Assembly: GCA_947168885.1 (NCBI GenBank)
Contig: CAMVNQ010000005.1
Location: forward strand, 62,001 to 126,000
DNA length: 64,000 nt
Direction: 5' to 3'
Origin: an uncultured Clostridia bacterium
Lineage (GTDB): Bacteria; Bacillota; Clostridia; Oscillospirales; Ruminococcaceae
The stretch's first letter is position 1. Each line of letters starts with the position of its first letter. This document shows positions 9,094 to 17,829 of this stretch, piece after piece. Under the pieces are notes generated by a model. That model had not been told where the DNA came from and made no database searches. It saw nothing but the letters and a program-made list of their open reading frames with translations. A program made the translations under genes and the position numbers.

Positions 9094-9468
9094 TTATTCT
9101 TTTACATATTCTCTCGCGAACGAGCCGCTGCCCCATGTCATTGTTTTGCCGTCAAACTTTGTGATCTCATGTGTGCTCTTGTCCGTTCCCTCTGACGGTG
9201 TAAGCTTAACTTTGTTTCCGTCAAGCTTGTAATCACCCATTCCGGTCAAGCCCTGTCCGTTTATGGTGCTTCTGACCGTGTATCTGTCATTATCTCCGAA
9301 CTTATAGCGGATAAATTCACCGTTTTCCTTGGTATATACCCATGTTCCTTTGAAGTCTTCGAGCTTCACGTCGGGCTTTTCCGCAGGTTCTCCGGAGCAT
9401 CCCACAGCCATGATAACAAGTGTGAATACCGCAAGCACTGCCAAAAGAGTTCTTACAAATTTTTTCAT
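9094..9468 (-). CDS. small lipoprotein, lipocalin-like domain
   Basis: Signal peptide MKKFVRTLLAVLAVFTLVIMAVGC with the lipobox VGC, so the mature protein is lipid-anchored outside the membrane. The mature part of about 100 residues has the pattern FKGTWVYTK...YKFGDNDRYTV...GDYKLDGNKVKL...FDGKTMTWG, typical of small beta-barrel lipoproteins of Clostridia that sense or bind small ligands (DUF5640/lipocalin-like). Specific function unknown. Start ATG 9468 is taken instead of a GTG three codons upstream because it begins the signal peptide. It lies 23 bases upstream of ylbF on the same strand. Confidence 0.8.
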   Translation of the reverse strand: MKKFVRTLLAVLAVFTLVIMAVGCSGEPAEKPDVKLEDFKGTWVYTKENGEFIRYKFGDNDRYTVRSTINGQGLTGMGDYKLDGNKVKLTPSEGTDKSTHEITKFDGKTMTWGSGSFAREYVKE

Positions 9469-9568
9469 AAATATCACTCACTTTCTTTTATATTCGATAA
9501 CTGTGTTCGGTTATCATATTTCAGAATATTTCCGGTCACTTCTTAAATAAGCATGATCGGCAACTTAC

Positions 9569-10972
9569 TCACTTTACGACCTCCCCGACGAGAGCCCATG
9601 GCAGAGACTTCGTTATCTTCACATCAACGAACGAACCGAGCAGTCCGTCATCCCCGACGAAGTCAACGATGATATTCTGGCGGGATTTACCCGTAAGAAG
9701 CTTTCCGTCCGTCCTGCCCCTGCCCTCGCAGAGTACACGAAGCGTCATACCGACATACTTCTCATACGCTTTTTCGCCGATAGCACCCTGAACGTCGAGC
9801 AGCTCGCGGAACCATTTACCTTTCTCCTCATCCGGGACCGGGTCGTCCATTTCCGCAGCTTTCGTGCCCTCGCGGCGGCTGTATATGAACGTGAAAGCGC
9901 TGTCATACTTCACAGCTTTCATAAGCTCCAGCGTTTTGTCGAAATCATCGCGCTGCTCTCCCGGAAAACCCACGATTATGTCAGTAGTAAGCTGAATGTC
10001 TGCTATCCGCGAACGAGCGTACTGTACGAGGTCGAGATACCTTTTGGTGTCGTAGTGCCGGTTCATAAGCTTCAATATTCTGTCGCTTCCGCTCTGCACC
10101 GGAAGATGCAGATGATGCGAGATATGACGGCTGTCTGCAATTACATCTATCAGCTCATGTGAACAGTCCCGCGGATGCGATGTCATGAAGCTTATCACGA
10201 ACTCGCCGTCAATCGCGTCGAGTTTACGGAGCAGTTCGGGAAAATCAACATCCCCGCCCTTGCCGTAGGAATTAACGTTCTGCCCGAGCAGCAGTATCTC
10301 TTTATACCCCTTTTCGATCAGCCCGCGCACTTCGGATATAACGCTCTCCGGCTCACGGGAGCGCTCCCTTCCGCGTACCTTCGGAACAACACAATAGGTG
10401 CAGAAGTTGTTGCAGCCGTACATTATCGGCACGCTTGCCCTGAAGCTGCTCTCACGGCGTACCGGAAGCCCCTCGGCTACAACGCCGTCACTTTCGGGAA
10501 TGCACACAACGCGCTTTCTCTTCTCGTAGATGCTGTAAAGCAGCTCCGGGAATTTATGCAGAACATGTGTCCCGAAGATAAGATCGACGTACGGAAAACG
10601 CTTGTGCATACGTTCGGCGATGTGTTCCTGTTGTACCATACAGCCACAGACCGCTATCACCATATCAGGGTTCTTCTCTTTGAGATGCTTAAGCGCGCCT
10701 ACATTTCCGAAAACACGGTTCTCGGCATTCTCACGTACCGCACAGGTGTTATAAAGGACGAGGTCAGCGTTATCCGGAGTATCGGTGAAGCCGAAGCCCA
10801 TATCAGCGAGCATTCCGTCGAGCTTCTCGCCGTCTGAAACATTCTGCTGACAGCCATAACTGTGGGTATATGCAAGCGGTTTATGATCGAAAACGTGTAT
10901 TACCGCGCAGACGCGGCGAATGAAAAGTCGCTGGTCTTTCAGCTCTTCTTCGCTGACTTTTGTTATCGGCAA
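9569..10972 (-). CDS. miaB: tRNA-2-methylthio-N6-dimethylallyladenosine synthase MiaB
   Basis: Radical-SAM methylthiotransferase acting after MiaA at A37. Three domains in order: the UPF0004 domain with its three cluster cysteines (SYGCQQN, NTCAVRE, CGCMVQQE), the radical-SAM core with CNNFCTYC, and a C-terminal TRAM domain (LTGKSRQNIIVDF). Start chosen at TTG 10972: an AGGAGG(T) site lies eight bases upstream (complement of 10981-10987), whereas no site serves the further open frame to 10999. Length is then 467 aa. A TTGAAA-17-TATACT promoter at 11007-11035 drives it, diverging from hpf. Confidence 0.96.
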   Translation of the reverse strand: MPITKVSEEELKDQRLFIRRVCAVIHVFDHKPLAYTHSYGCQQNVSDGEKLDGMLADMGFGFTDTPDNADLVLYNTCAVRENAENRVFGNVGALKHLKEKNPDMVIAVCGCMVQQEHIAERMHKRFPYVDLIFGTHVLHKFPELLYSIYEKRKRVVCIPESDGVVAEGLPVRRESSFRASVPIMYGCNNFCTYCVVPKVRGRERSREPESVISEVRGLIEKGYKEILLLGQNVNSYGKGGDVDFPELLRKLDAIDGEFVISFMTSHPRDCSHELIDVIADSRHISHHLHLPVQSGSDRILKLMNRHYDTKRYLDLVQYARSRIADIQLTTDIIVGFPGEQRDDFDKTLELMKAVKYDSAFTFIYSRREGTKAAEMDDPVPDEEKGKWFRELLDVQGAIGEKAYEKYVGMTLRVLCEGRGRTDGKLLTGKSRQNIIVDFVGDDGLLGSFVDVKITKSLPWALVGEVVK

Positions 10973-11006
10973 ACCGACACACCTCCTGTAAAAAATCATA
11001 CATTAT

Positions 11007-11035
11007 AGTATATCACATTTCTTTGGATTTTTCAA
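11007..11035 (-). promoter_or_regulatory. SigA-type promoter of miaB
   Basis: On the minus strand TTGAAA (complement of 11030-11035) and TATACT (complement of 11007-11012) are separated by exactly 17 bases. The predicted transcription start is about 30 bases ahead of the miaB TTG codon. Confidence 0.75.
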
Positions 11036-11207
11036 GAGTTTTTTCGTGCTGTCCGACGCATGAACTTTATATTTCGATGAACAGCAGCATGACAAAGGAT
11101 TTATCGCTGCTGAATGCAGCATACGGAGAAACGGCGTATGCCGCAGAGAAAAAAGTACGAGTTTTTTGTACATATTGTTAAATATTTCTGAAATTTTTAA
11201 AAAATAC

Positions 11208-11236
11208 TTGTAAAATTTTCCGAGTTGTGATATAAT
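11208..11236 (+). promoter_or_regulatory. SigA-type promoter of hpf
   Basis: TTGTAA at 11208-11213 and TATAAT at 11231-11236, spacer 17 bases, 47 bases ahead of the hpf start codon. Confidence 0.78.
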
Positions 11237-11283
11237 ATAAACATCAAGGACGACAAGTCCGACTGAAAGGAATGATCAAAGCA

Positions 11284-11808
11284 ATGAAAGTACAGATCAC
11301 AGCCAAGAAAATGCAGCTTAGCCCGAGCTTCACAGAGTACGCAGAGGAGCGACTTTCCTCGAAACTCGACAAATTCTTCGGAAGCGAGGCAAATGCAAAA
11401 ATTGTCCTTAACACAGTCAAGAATAAGGTCATTCTCGAGCTTACCGTTGATTTCAACGGAATGATCTTCCGCGCAGAGCAGTCCGCAGATGACAAGAATG
11501 ACGCTCTCGATGCCTGCATCGACAAGATCATACGCCAGATACGCAAAAACAAGACCCGCCTTGCGAAGCAGCTACGCGACAAGTCGTTCACCGACAGTAT
11601 CGAGTCTGCTCCCGACGAACAGGTAGATTACGAAGTCATCAAACACAAATCCTTTGAGCTTCGTCCGATGTCCGTTGAGGAAGCTATTCTCCAGATGAAC
11701 CTCGTCGATCACGAGTTCTTTATGTTCAAGAATGCAGAGACAGGCGACGTGAATGTTGTTTACAAGCGTTCCGACGACAATTACGCAGTTCTTGAACCCC
11801 GCAAATAA
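11284..11808 (+). CDS. hpf: ribosome hibernation promoting factor, long form
   Basis: Binds the 30S subunit and dimerises 70S ribosomes into inactive 100S particles in stationary phase. N-terminal S30AE domain (MKVQITAKKMQLSPSFTEYAEERLSSKLDKFF) to about residue 100, a charged linker, then the C-terminal dimerisation domain (VIKHKSFELRPMSVEEAILQMNLVDHEFFMFKNAETG) seen in long HPFs of Firmicutes. 174 aa from ATG 11284, preferred over ATG 11272 because the AAAGGA site ends at 11271, leaving no spacing for the first ATG. It is monocistronic, with its own promoter and terminator. Confidence 0.96.
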   Translation: MKVQITAKKMQLSPSFTEYAEERLSSKLDKFFGSEANAKIVLNTVKNKVILELTVDFNGMIFRAEQSADDKNDALDACIDKIIRQIRKNKTRLAKQLRDKSFTDSIESAPDEQVDYEVIKHKSFELRPMSVEEAILQMNLVDHEFFMFKNAETGDVNVVYKRSDDNYAVLEPRK

Positions 11809-11818
11809 GTATAAAATG

Positions 11819-11845
11819 AGGCTCCCCGTTCGGGGAGCCTTTTTT
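11819..11845 (+). terminator. rho-independent terminator of hpf
   Basis: AGGCTCCCC (11819-11827), loop GTTC, GGGGAGCCT (11832-11840), then a run of T. A perfect nine-base stem just after the hpf stop codon. Confidence 0.93.
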
Positions 11846-11903
11846 GTCCGTATAGGGTACTGTTAAACGTTCGGGGCATCTGTCATACTGTTCTGAGCAC
11901 AGA

Positions 11904-12404
11904 TCAGAATAATCCCGTCTGAACATACGGTACTTTAATATCAAATCCGCGCTCTTCCATAGAACGAGCCTTTATCATCGCGACCTTTGTATGCACTCCG
12001 AGTTCGGAAGCCGCCTCTTCTATCGTACAGCCGCGTTCACCGAGCTCAACCATTTCTTCATCCGAAATAAGAAGCTCTGCGGCAAATATGTTTGCCTCGC
12101 GCTCCGGCTTGCTGGTCATGTCGAAGAAACTGCTTTCTCCCATTCCGCCATTCTCGGCTATATCACGGTGAAGCATATCATGACCGATCTCGTGGGCAAG
12201 AACAAGTTTCGTCATACGCTCGTCGAGATTTTGATTTATGACTATGTAGCGTCCGGTCTTATAGACGACATAGAAGCCTTTCAGTTCGCCGAGATCAGCG
12301 TAATCGACATCGAGACCGAGCCCCATTGCGATGGAGAACGGGTCGCTTGTGTGCTGTTCACGCACGGTCTTCCTGACGAGAGAGAAGATGCGGTCACTTA
12401 CCAC
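11904..12404 (-). CDS. ImmA/IrrE family metallopeptidase
   Basis: Zinc peptidase of the ImmA/IrrE (DUF955) family, whose studied members cleave a partner XRE-type repressor. The HEIGH metal motif is in KLVLAHEIGHDMLHRD at about residues 68-83, with a downstream glutamate in EREANIFAAELL completing the site. The C-terminal part contains a short helix-turn-helix-like TIEEAASELGVHTKVAMIKA. It starts at GTG 12404, overlapping the end of the XRE gene by 11 bases, so the pair is translationally coupled. By analogy with ImmR/ImmA the protease may inactivate the XRE protein encoded just upstream; that is inference. Confidence 0.88.
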   Translation of the reverse strand: MVSDRIFSLVRKTVREQHTSDPFSIAMGLGLDVDYADLGELKGFYVVYKTGRYIVINQNLDERMTKLVLAHEIGHDMLHRDIAENGGMGESSFFDMTSKPEREANIFAAELLISDEEMVELGERGCTIEEAASELGVHTKVAMIKARSMEERGFDIKVPYVQTGLF

Positions 12405-12792
12405 GTTTCTTACCGTCTGCTTTCATGGATTTTTCCTTTTCTTTCCAGTAGATTTTCTGCAATGCAAGCATCACTTTGTCTTTATCCTCGTCCGAGAGCT
12501 CGCCGCCCGCAAAAAGGGCACCGGCACACTTAAGGAGCTGCTTGGCGGATGCTGCTCCCTCTATGCCATCCTCGGCCTCGACTATACCGAGAAAGTCTTC
12601 GCTCCCGACGAGCGTCTCAATGCGGACGCCGAGAGTTTTGCATATTCTGTCAAGTATGTCGCGCTTCGGGTATCTCGCGCCGAGTTCATAATTCTGTATA
12701 CTGCGCGCAGTCACGCCTATCTTTTCAGCGAGTTCCGCCTGTGTAAGTTTCTTATTTTTTCTTGCTTTCTGAAGCTTTTCCGAAAATGTCAT
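12394..12792 (-). CDS. XRE family transcriptional regulator (ImmA partner)
   Basis: An N-terminal Cro/C1 helix-turn-helix (TFSEKLQKARKNKKLTQAELAEKIGVTARSIQNYE) is followed by a linker and a charged C-terminal tail ending KADGKKRGK. The start is ATG 12792, which has GGAGG five bases upstream, rather than the ATG at 12804 that lacks a site. The upstream PNPOx-like gene ends at 12804 and the ImmA/IrrE gene overlaps its 3' end, giving a compact three-gene unit. Target genes unknown; autoregulation is likely for this arrangement. Confidence 0.88.
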   Translation of the reverse strand: MTFSEKLQKARKNKKLTQAELAEKIGVTARSIQNYELGARYPKRDILDRICKTLGVRIETLVGSEDFLGIVEAEDGIEGAASAKQLLKCAGALFAGGELSDEDKDKVMLALQKIYWKEKEKSMKADGKKRGK

Positions 12793-12803
12793 AATGACCT
12801 CCA

Positions 12804-13280
12804 TTACACTCTGCCGGCAGTTCTTGCGTAACCGTCAGCAAATTCTTTATCTTTGTCGTACTCCTCTATTTCGGCGGGTGTAAGCCCGCCCTTTCCGTCG
12901 TACCTGTAGTAAGCCCCTTTTTCGGCAACAAATTCAAGAACGCAGTAATCCTCATCCTCGACACCTTTCGGATAGTATTTCTCATCTCCGTCATGCCAAA
13001 GTAGCTTTCTGAATTCACTGTCGAAATGCGGAACGAAATGCCCGTAAAGGCAGATTCCTTCGAAAGTTTCGCTGTCTGCAAAATAGATGCATCCGGTCGG
13101 TTCATTGAGAATCCGCTTAACATGAGAAGAAGATGTATTTGTAGAGATCAGATGCCTGCCTATTCCCTTGTGCCATACGCAGAACGTCCTGCGTATATTG
13201 GGGAATCCATCTTCATCGATATAACCAATGTCCGCGAAAAGCGAACGGTCGATAAGATTCATTATTTCATCTTTAGTCAT
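12804..13280 (-). CDS. pyridoxamine 5'-phosphate oxidase-like flavin protein
   Basis: Split-barrel FMN-binding fold of the PNPOx-like superfamily: TKDEIMNLIDRSLFADIGYIDEDGFPNIRRTF at the N-terminus, then LISTNTSSSHVKRILNEPTGCIYFAD and EGICLYGHF, a pattern found in general-stress FMN-binding proteins. 158 aa. Start at ATG 13280, preceded by TTGAGGTG five bases upstream; the frame remains open to 13310 without a site. It is the first gene of an operon with an XRE regulator and an ImmA-type protease. Substrate unknown. Confidence 0.82.
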   Translation of the reverse strand: MTKDEIMNLIDRSLFADIGYIDEDGFPNIRRTFCVWHKGIGRHLISTNTSSSHVKRILNEPTGCIYFADSETFEGICLYGHFVPHFDSEFRKLLWHDGDEKYYPKGVEDEDYCVLEFVAEKGAYYRYDGKGGLTPAEIEEYDKDKEFADGYARTAGRV

Positions 13281-13361
13281 AAGCACCTCAAGTACACATT
13301 TCGTTCGCATTAATTATAACATGGCGTTCGTAATTTGTCAACAGTCAGCCATAATTTTTTA

Positions 13362-13391
13362 CAAAAAAAGACGGATCCATCGATCCGTCTT
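13362..13391 (-). terminator. rho-independent terminator of the YjfB-like gene
   Basis: On the minus strand AAGACGGATC, a four-base loop, GATCCGTCTT and then a T-run (complement of 13363-13369). A perfect ten-base stem 35 bases after the stop codon. Confidence 0.9.
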
Positions 13392-13426
13392 AGATGTTGG
13401 CCGAACGCATCCGGCTCCTCAAAAAA

Positions 13427-13624
13427 TCACGCTCTTACATCCATGAGAGCTCCGCGACCATCCGCAGAAGGTGCGGCCTGAGAAATGCTTTCAAACATCT
13501 TCGCGCTTGCGCTCTCATCCATATTCATGGCATTCTTGAGCATAGCTATCGAAGCCTGTGACGCCAGATTCGTCTGAGATAAGCTCATCGAAGCGGCGGC
13601 TATGACGTTAGTTAATCCGTCCAT
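13427..13624 (-). CDS. YjfB-like putative motility peptide
   Basis: A 65-residue Ala/Ser/Met-rich protein with no membrane segment: MDGLTNVIAAASMSLSQ, then TNLASQASIAMLKNAMNMDES. This is the layout of the YjfB_motility family, small proteins linked to flagellar regulons in Firmicutes. A GGAGGTG ribosome binding site lies nine bases before the ATG. It is a single-gene unit with its own TTGAAA-17-TATAAT promoter and a strong terminator. It agrees with the chemoreceptor at 35763-37712 in suggesting a motile cell. Biochemical role unknown. Confidence 0.8.
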   Translation of the reverse strand: MDGLTNVIAAASMSLSQTNLASQASIAMLKNAMNMDESASAKMFESISQAAPSADGRGALMDVRA

Positions 13625-13661
13625 TGGAAAAGCACCTCCTTTTTTCCATCCCTGTGATTAT

Positions 13662-13690
13662 ATTATAACGTAACTCAACTGTAATTTCAA
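13662..13690 (-). promoter_or_regulatory. promoter of the YjfB-like gene
   Basis: Minus-strand TTGAAA (complement of 13685-13690) and TATAAT (complement of 13662-13667) with a 17-base spacer, about 40 bases before the start codon. It resembles a vegetative SigA promoter rather than the flagellar SigD type. Confidence 0.8.
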
Positions 13691-13733
13691 TAGGCAACAT
13701 TGCCAAATTTTAACGGTTTCTTTTGGTTATATT

Positions 13734-15038
13734 TCAAGCACGTTTTTTGAGCGGCGGATCCTGACGCTTTATCTCGGTAGATTTCTTCTCCCCGCGGAAT
13801 ATCTCCGGCGGCTCCTCGCCCCTTGCACACTTTGCGCTTATATGCACTTTTGTAATGCTGTCGTCACTCGGAACATCGAACATAGTATCGTTAAGTATGG
13901 ACTCAAGTATGGTACGCAGTCCTCTCGCGCCGGTCTTTCTTGCGATAGACTTCTTCGCTATCTCACGAAGCGCGTCCTTGTCGATCTCAAGCTCAACATC
14001 GTCAAGACTGAACAGATAACTGTACTGTTTTACGATCGCGTTTTTGGGTTCAACAAGTATCTTTATAAGTGCATCTTCATCAAGCTCGTCAAGTACTGCG
14101 ATAACAGGCAGACGACCTACAAGTTCGGGAATAATTCCGAACTTTACGAGATCTTCCGGCTCAACAGCATGGAAAAGCTTTGTAAGCGACTCATCGGTCT
14201 TGTTCTTAATCTCAGCACCGAAACCGATAGCCGAAGAATGTATGCGCGCTGCGATCGTCTTGTCTATACCGTCGAACGCGCCGCCGCAGATAAACAGTAT
14301 GTCCTTGGTGTTGATCTGTATGAACTCCTGATTCGGATGCTTTCTTCCTCCCTGCGGGGGAACATTTGACACCGTACCCTCAACGATCTTCAGAAGTGCC
14401 TGCTGAACGCCTTCGCCGCTCACGTCACGAGTGATCGAAGTGTTCTCGGAACGGCGCGAAATCTTGTCTATCTCGTCAATGTAGATAATGCCGTGCTCTG
14501 CTGCTTCTATGTCATAATCGGCAGCCTGTATAAGGCGCAGGAGCACGTTCTCAACATCTTCGCCGACATAACCTGCCTGTGTGAGCGTGGTAGCATCAGC
14601 GATGGCAAACGGAACATGGAGCACTCTTGCAAGCGTCTGTGCAAGCATGGTCTTGCCGACACCGGTAGGACCGAGCAGCAGCACATTGCTCTTCTGGAGC
14701 TCTATACCCCTGTCTTCCTCTTCATTTGCGAGTGTTCTCTTGTAATGGTTATAGACCGAAACACAGAGGGTCTTCTTTGCTTCTTCCTGACCTATGATGT
14801 ACTGGTCAAGCACGGCTTTTATGTCAGCAGGCTTAACGGCGCTGTTCGGTTCACCGTACATACGCTTCTGCTGCTGAGTAGTGCGCTTTTTCGGGGGACG
14901 TATCTCCGCGATCTCGCCCTCGTCAAGAAGCATACGGTATGAAGTGACAACGCATTCACTGCAAATTGCCGCATTATTGGAATACAGCATTCTTGCCACT
15001 CTGTCATCGGATTTTCCGCAGAAACTGCATTTAAGCAT
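13734..15038 (-). CDS. clpX: ATP-dependent Clp protease ATP-binding subunit ClpX
   Basis: Hexameric AAA+ unfoldase that feeds ClpP. N-terminal zinc-binding domain with CSFCGK and CSEC (residues 4-30), Walker A GPTGVGKT, Walker [11 protein letters not shown], the pore loop region [10 protein letters not shown], sensor 2 TGARGLRTI and the ClpP-docking IGF-like loop SSAIGFGAE. 434 aa, normal. It follows clpP by 31 bases in the tig-clpP-clpX order common to Firmicutes and other bacteria. Confidence 0.98.
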   Translation of the reverse strand: MLKCSFCGKSDDRVARMLYSNNAAICSECVVTSYRMLLDEGEIAEIRPPKKRTTQQQKRMYGEPNSAVKPADIKAVLDQYIIGQEEAKKTLCVSVYNHYKRTLANEEEDRGIELQKSNVLLLGPTGVGKTMLAQTLARVLHVPFAIADATTLTQAGYVGEDVENVLLRLIQAADYDIEAAEHGIIYIDEIDKISRRSENTSITRDVSGEGVQQALLKIVEGTVSNVPPQGGRKHPNQEFIQINTKDILFICGGAFDGIDKTIAARIHSSAIGFGAEIKNKTDESLTKLFHAVEPEDLVKFGIIPELVGRLPVIAVLDELDEDALIKILVEPKNAIVKQYSYLFSLDDVELEIDKDALREIAKKSIARKTGARGLRTILESILNDTMFDVPSDDSITKVHISAKCARGEEPPEIFRGEKKSTEIKRQDPPLKKRA

Positions 15039-15069
15039 CTTGGAGTCCTTTCTATCGGCTGTCTGGCCG

Positions 15070-15672
15070 TCATCTCTTGTCGATCACTTTATCTATAAGT
15101 CCGTATTTGAGAGCTTCCTCTGCTGTCATAAAGTTATCTCTGTCCGTATCCTTTTCAATGACTTCGATAGGCTGACCGGTCATTTCGGAATAGAGTCTGT
15201 TCATCTTTTCCTTGATCTTTATGATGTGCTTTGCGTGTATCTCAATATCGGATGCCTGTGCTCTTCCTGTACCGCCTAGAGGCTGGTGGATCATTATCTC
15301 ACTGTTCGGAAGCGCGTATCTCTTACCTTTTGCTCCCGCGGCGAGAAGGAACGAACCCATAGATGCCGCCATTCCCATACAGATAGTTGAAACGTCGCAC
15401 TTGATATAGTTCATCGTATCGAATATCGCCATACCGTCGGTGATCGATCCGCCGGGGCTGTTGATGTAAAGGCTTATGTCCTTTTCGGGATCCTGGCCTT
15501 CAAGAAAAAGGAGCTGTGCGACAACAAGACCCGCCGTAACGGAGTTTACCTCCTCGTTCAGCATAACTATCCTGTCATTGAGCAGCCTCGAATATATATC
15601 GTATGCACGCTCTCCTCTTCCCGTCTGTTCAATGACGGTAGGCACAAGACTCATAAAATCCATTGCTGTCAC
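15070..15672 (-). CDS. clpP: ATP-dependent Clp protease proteolytic subunit ClpP
   Basis: Tetradecameric serine peptidase. Catalytic serine in [13 protein letters not shown] (about residue 100), histidine in [11 protein letters not shown] (about 125), aspartate in DTDRDNFM (about 175). The N-terminal axial loop [22 protein letters not shown] is intact. 200 aa, typical. It lies between tig and clpX on one transcript. Confidence 0.98.
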   Translation of the reverse strand: MTAMDFMSLVPTVIEQTGRGERAYDIYSRLLNDRIVMLNEEVNSVTAGLVVAQLLFLEGQDPEKDISLYINSPGGSITDGMAIFDTMNYIKCDVSTICMGMAASMGSFLLAAGAKGKRYALPNSEIMIHQPLGGTGRAQASDIEIHAKHIIKIKEKMNRLYSEMTGQPIEVIEKDTDRDNFMTAEEALKYGLIDKVIDKR

Positions 15673-15751
15673 CTTATCCTTTCTGCGAAACGGCAGCCGG
15701 AAATAGTATTCTCCGGCTGCTCGGTCTTTCTGATGTGTCTTTCAGAGGACA

Positions 15752-17044
15752 TTATTCCTCTTTTTCCTTAATATCTGCGTTTTCCTTTACAAACTTGAAC
15801 GCCTTCTCAACTTTTATATCAAGAGAAAGGCTCTCTGTGGGAATAAGTTCCTTGACTCTCTCGACAGTCTGCTTGTGCTGTTCAGCAAGTTCTTCATACT
15901 GCTTTTCAAGCTCCTCGTCAGAGATAGTGAAATTCTCAAGCTCTGCGATCTTTTCAAGACCGAGTCTGAGCTTAACCTGTGTAGCCGCAGGTTCTCTGAA
16001 TGTCTCTCTGAACTTCTCCATTGTAAGACCTGTGTACTGGAGATAATCCTTGATCGTAACGCCTGCGTATCTGTTTCTGTATTCCCATTCACGGAGCATA
16101 TCGTTGATGCGGTTCTCTGTCATAGCATCGGGGATCTCGCCTTCTACGAGCTCTGCGAGCTTCTCGGAGATCGTGTTGTCGAGCTCACCGTCAGCACGGT
16201 TGTTTGCGCGCTCCTGGAGTTTCTTCTTGAGGTCTGCCTTGTATTCGTCGAGAGTATCGAACTCACTTACGTCCTTTGCAAACTCATCGTCGAGATCAGC
16301 AAGCTCCTTGCCCTTGATCTCATGTATCTTGCACTTGAATACAGCGGGCTTTCCTGCGAGCTCCTTAGCGTTGTAGTCCTCGGGGAATGTTACGTTCACA
16401 TCGAAATCCTCACCGATGCTCTTGCCAACGATCTGATCCTCAAAACCGGGGATAAATCTTCCGCTTCCGAGCTCAAGATTGAACTTCTCTGCCTTACCGC
16501 CGTCGAACGTCTTTCCGTCAACAGAGCCCTCGAAGTCAAATACTACAGTATCGGTAAGCTGTGCAGGTCTGTCATCAACGTCAATGATTCTTGCGTTGTT
16601 CTCTCTGATGCGCTCAACTTCCTTGTCAACTTCCTCATCGGTTACAGTCTTGACAGTTTTTTCAACGCTTATACCTTTGTAGCCGTCAATTTTGACTTCG
16701 GGCTTAACGGTAACAGTGATGCTGAATGTAACGCCGTTTTCCTTGCTTACGTCCGTTACCTTTGTATCGGGAACATCAACGGCATCGAGCTTCTGATCCT
16801 CGATAGCTTCCGCAACAGCCTTCTGGTAGATAGCGTTTATAGCGGACTCATAGAAGAAAGTCTCACCGTACTTTGCTTCTATCATCTTTCTTGTTGCCTT
16901 GCCTTTTCTGAAGCCGTCGATCTGGATATTCTTTCTTCTTCTGAGATAGGATTCCTGGATTGCCTTTTCAAAATCCTCGGCACTAACCTTAACTTCGAGT
17001 TCGACAGTGTTTGTGCCTGTCTTGTTGTTTGAGATTACTTCCAT
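15752..17044 (-). CDS. tig: trigger factor
   Basis: Ribosome-bound chaperone and peptidyl-prolyl isomerase. The N-terminal ribosome-binding domain has the signature FRKGKATRKMIEAKYGE (close to the GFRxGKxP loop), the central FKBP-like domain spans about 150-245 (DTVVFDFEGSVDGKTFDGGKAEKFNLELGSGRFIPGFEDQIVG region), and a long helical C-terminal domain follows. 430 aa, standard length. GGAGG lies ahead of the ATG, and a TTGAAA-17-TATAAT promoter at 17079-17107 drives the tig-clpP-clpX operon. No CIRCE or CtsR box is evident. Confidence 0.97.
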   Translation of the reverse strand: MEVISNNKTGTNTVELEVKVSAEDFEKAIQESYLRRRKNIQIDGFRKGKATRKMIEAKYGETFFYESAINAIYQKAVAEAIEDQKLDAVDVPDTKVTDVSKENGVTFSITVTVKPEVKIDGYKGISVEKTVKTVTDEEVDKEVERIRENNARIIDVDDRPAQLTDTVVFDFEGSVDGKTFDGGKAEKFNLELGSGRFIPGFEDQIVGKSIGEDFDVNVTFPEDYNAKELAGKPAVFKCKIHEIKGKELADLDDEFAKDVSEFDTLDEYKADLKKKLQERANNRADGELDNTISEKLAELVEGEIPDAMTENRINDMLREWEYRNRYAGVTIKDYLQYTGLTMEKFRETFREPAATQVKLRLGLEKIAELENFTISDEELEKQYEELAEQHKQTVERVKELIPTESLSLDIKVEKAFKFVKENADIKEKEE

Positions 17045-17078
17045 TTTGTTTTACCTCCGTAAAATGCATACTGCTGAA

Positions 17079-17107
17079 ATTATATCATATAATTGAAAAA
17101 TTTTCAA
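17079..17107 (-). promoter_or_regulatory. promoter of tig-clpP-clpX
   Basis: Minus-strand TTGAAA (complement of 17102-17107) and TATAAT (complement of 17079-17084), spacer 17, about 35 bases ahead of the trigger factor start. Confidence 0.82.
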
Positions 17108-17124
17108 TAATTTCCGTTAATTTT

Positions 17125-17829
17125 TTATAATGCAGACGGTTCAATTTTCACCGGCATAAATCCGATATAGTCTGCCGAGATCATCTTGTATTCCGTACCC
17201 TCGTACTTACCGATGAACGCCCGCGCATGACCCGCTTTACCGTGGATATGACCGTAGTAGCAGCGTTTTATCCCGAATTCACTTATGACCCGAAGGATAT
17301 ACTCGTTCTTTTCGCCGTTATAGAGAGGCGGATAATGTATGAACGCGATCATCTCGCCGCCGAGCTTTCTGCCTTCTGTTGCCGACATACGAAGACGCCC
17401 CTCTTCTCTCGCGAGGACTTTTGCGTCAAACTCATCTGTGCCGTCATTTATCCAGCCTCTTGTGCCTACGACACATATCCCTTCCGCGAGAAATGCGTTG
17501 TTGTTAAGTATCTTTATCCTGTCAAAGCCTTTTGTCTCAAGGAATTTGTTCATCTTCCCCGCTGTTGCCCACCAGTAGTCATGATTGCCTTTCAGCAATA
17601 TTTTGCTGCCGTGGAGCTCATCGTTTATGAAGCGGAAATCCGTTTCGGTATCCTCAAGCTTCATTGCCCACGAGATGTCTCCGGGTATCACCACTGTGTC
17701 GCTGTCTGCGACCACACGGTTCCAGTTTTCTTTAAGCCGGTCGGTATAATTCTCCCAGCCTCTGAAAACGTCCATGGGTTTGTCGGTTCCGAGCGAAAGA
17801 TGAAGGTCGCCTATCGCAAAAACACTCAT
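17125..17829 (-). CDS. metallophosphoesterase
   Basis: Calcineurin-like dinuclear metal phosphoesterase with all five motifs: GDLHL (residue 7), GDISWAM, GNHDYWW, FIHYPP and GHIHGKAG. The WW after GNHDY and the ISWAM element mark a bacterial subfamily of about 230 residues whose substrate is not established. The ATG overlaps the thrC stop codon (ATGA at 17826-17829), so it is translationally coupled to thrC without an obvious metabolic link. Confidence 0.9.
   Translation of the reverse strand: MSVFAIGDLHLSLGTDKPMDVFRGWENYTDRLKENWNRVVADSDTVVIPGDISWAMKLEDTETDFRFINDELHGSKILLKGNHDYWWATAGKMNKFLETKGFDRIKILNNNAFLAEGICVVGTRGWINDGTDEFDAKVLAREEGRLRMSATEGRKLGGEMIAFIHYPPLYNGEKNEYILRVISEFGIKRCYYGHIHGKAGHARAFIGKYEGTEYKMISADYIGFMPVKIEPSAL

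Larger units (their letters stand above)
10973..11283. other. divergent intergenic region miaB/hpf
   Basis: This stretch without a convincing gene holds the miaB promoter, the hpf promoter and the hpf ribosome binding site. Between them (about 11040-11200) is AT-rich sequence with a short open frame from ATG 11079 (34 codons) that has no ribosome binding site. I see nothing else there. Confidence 0.6.

Noticed and set aside
10960-11181. 73-codon open frame, plus strand, between miaB and hpf
   Set aside because: No ribosome binding site, overlaps the start of miaB and both promoters, and the peptide shows no recognisable pattern.
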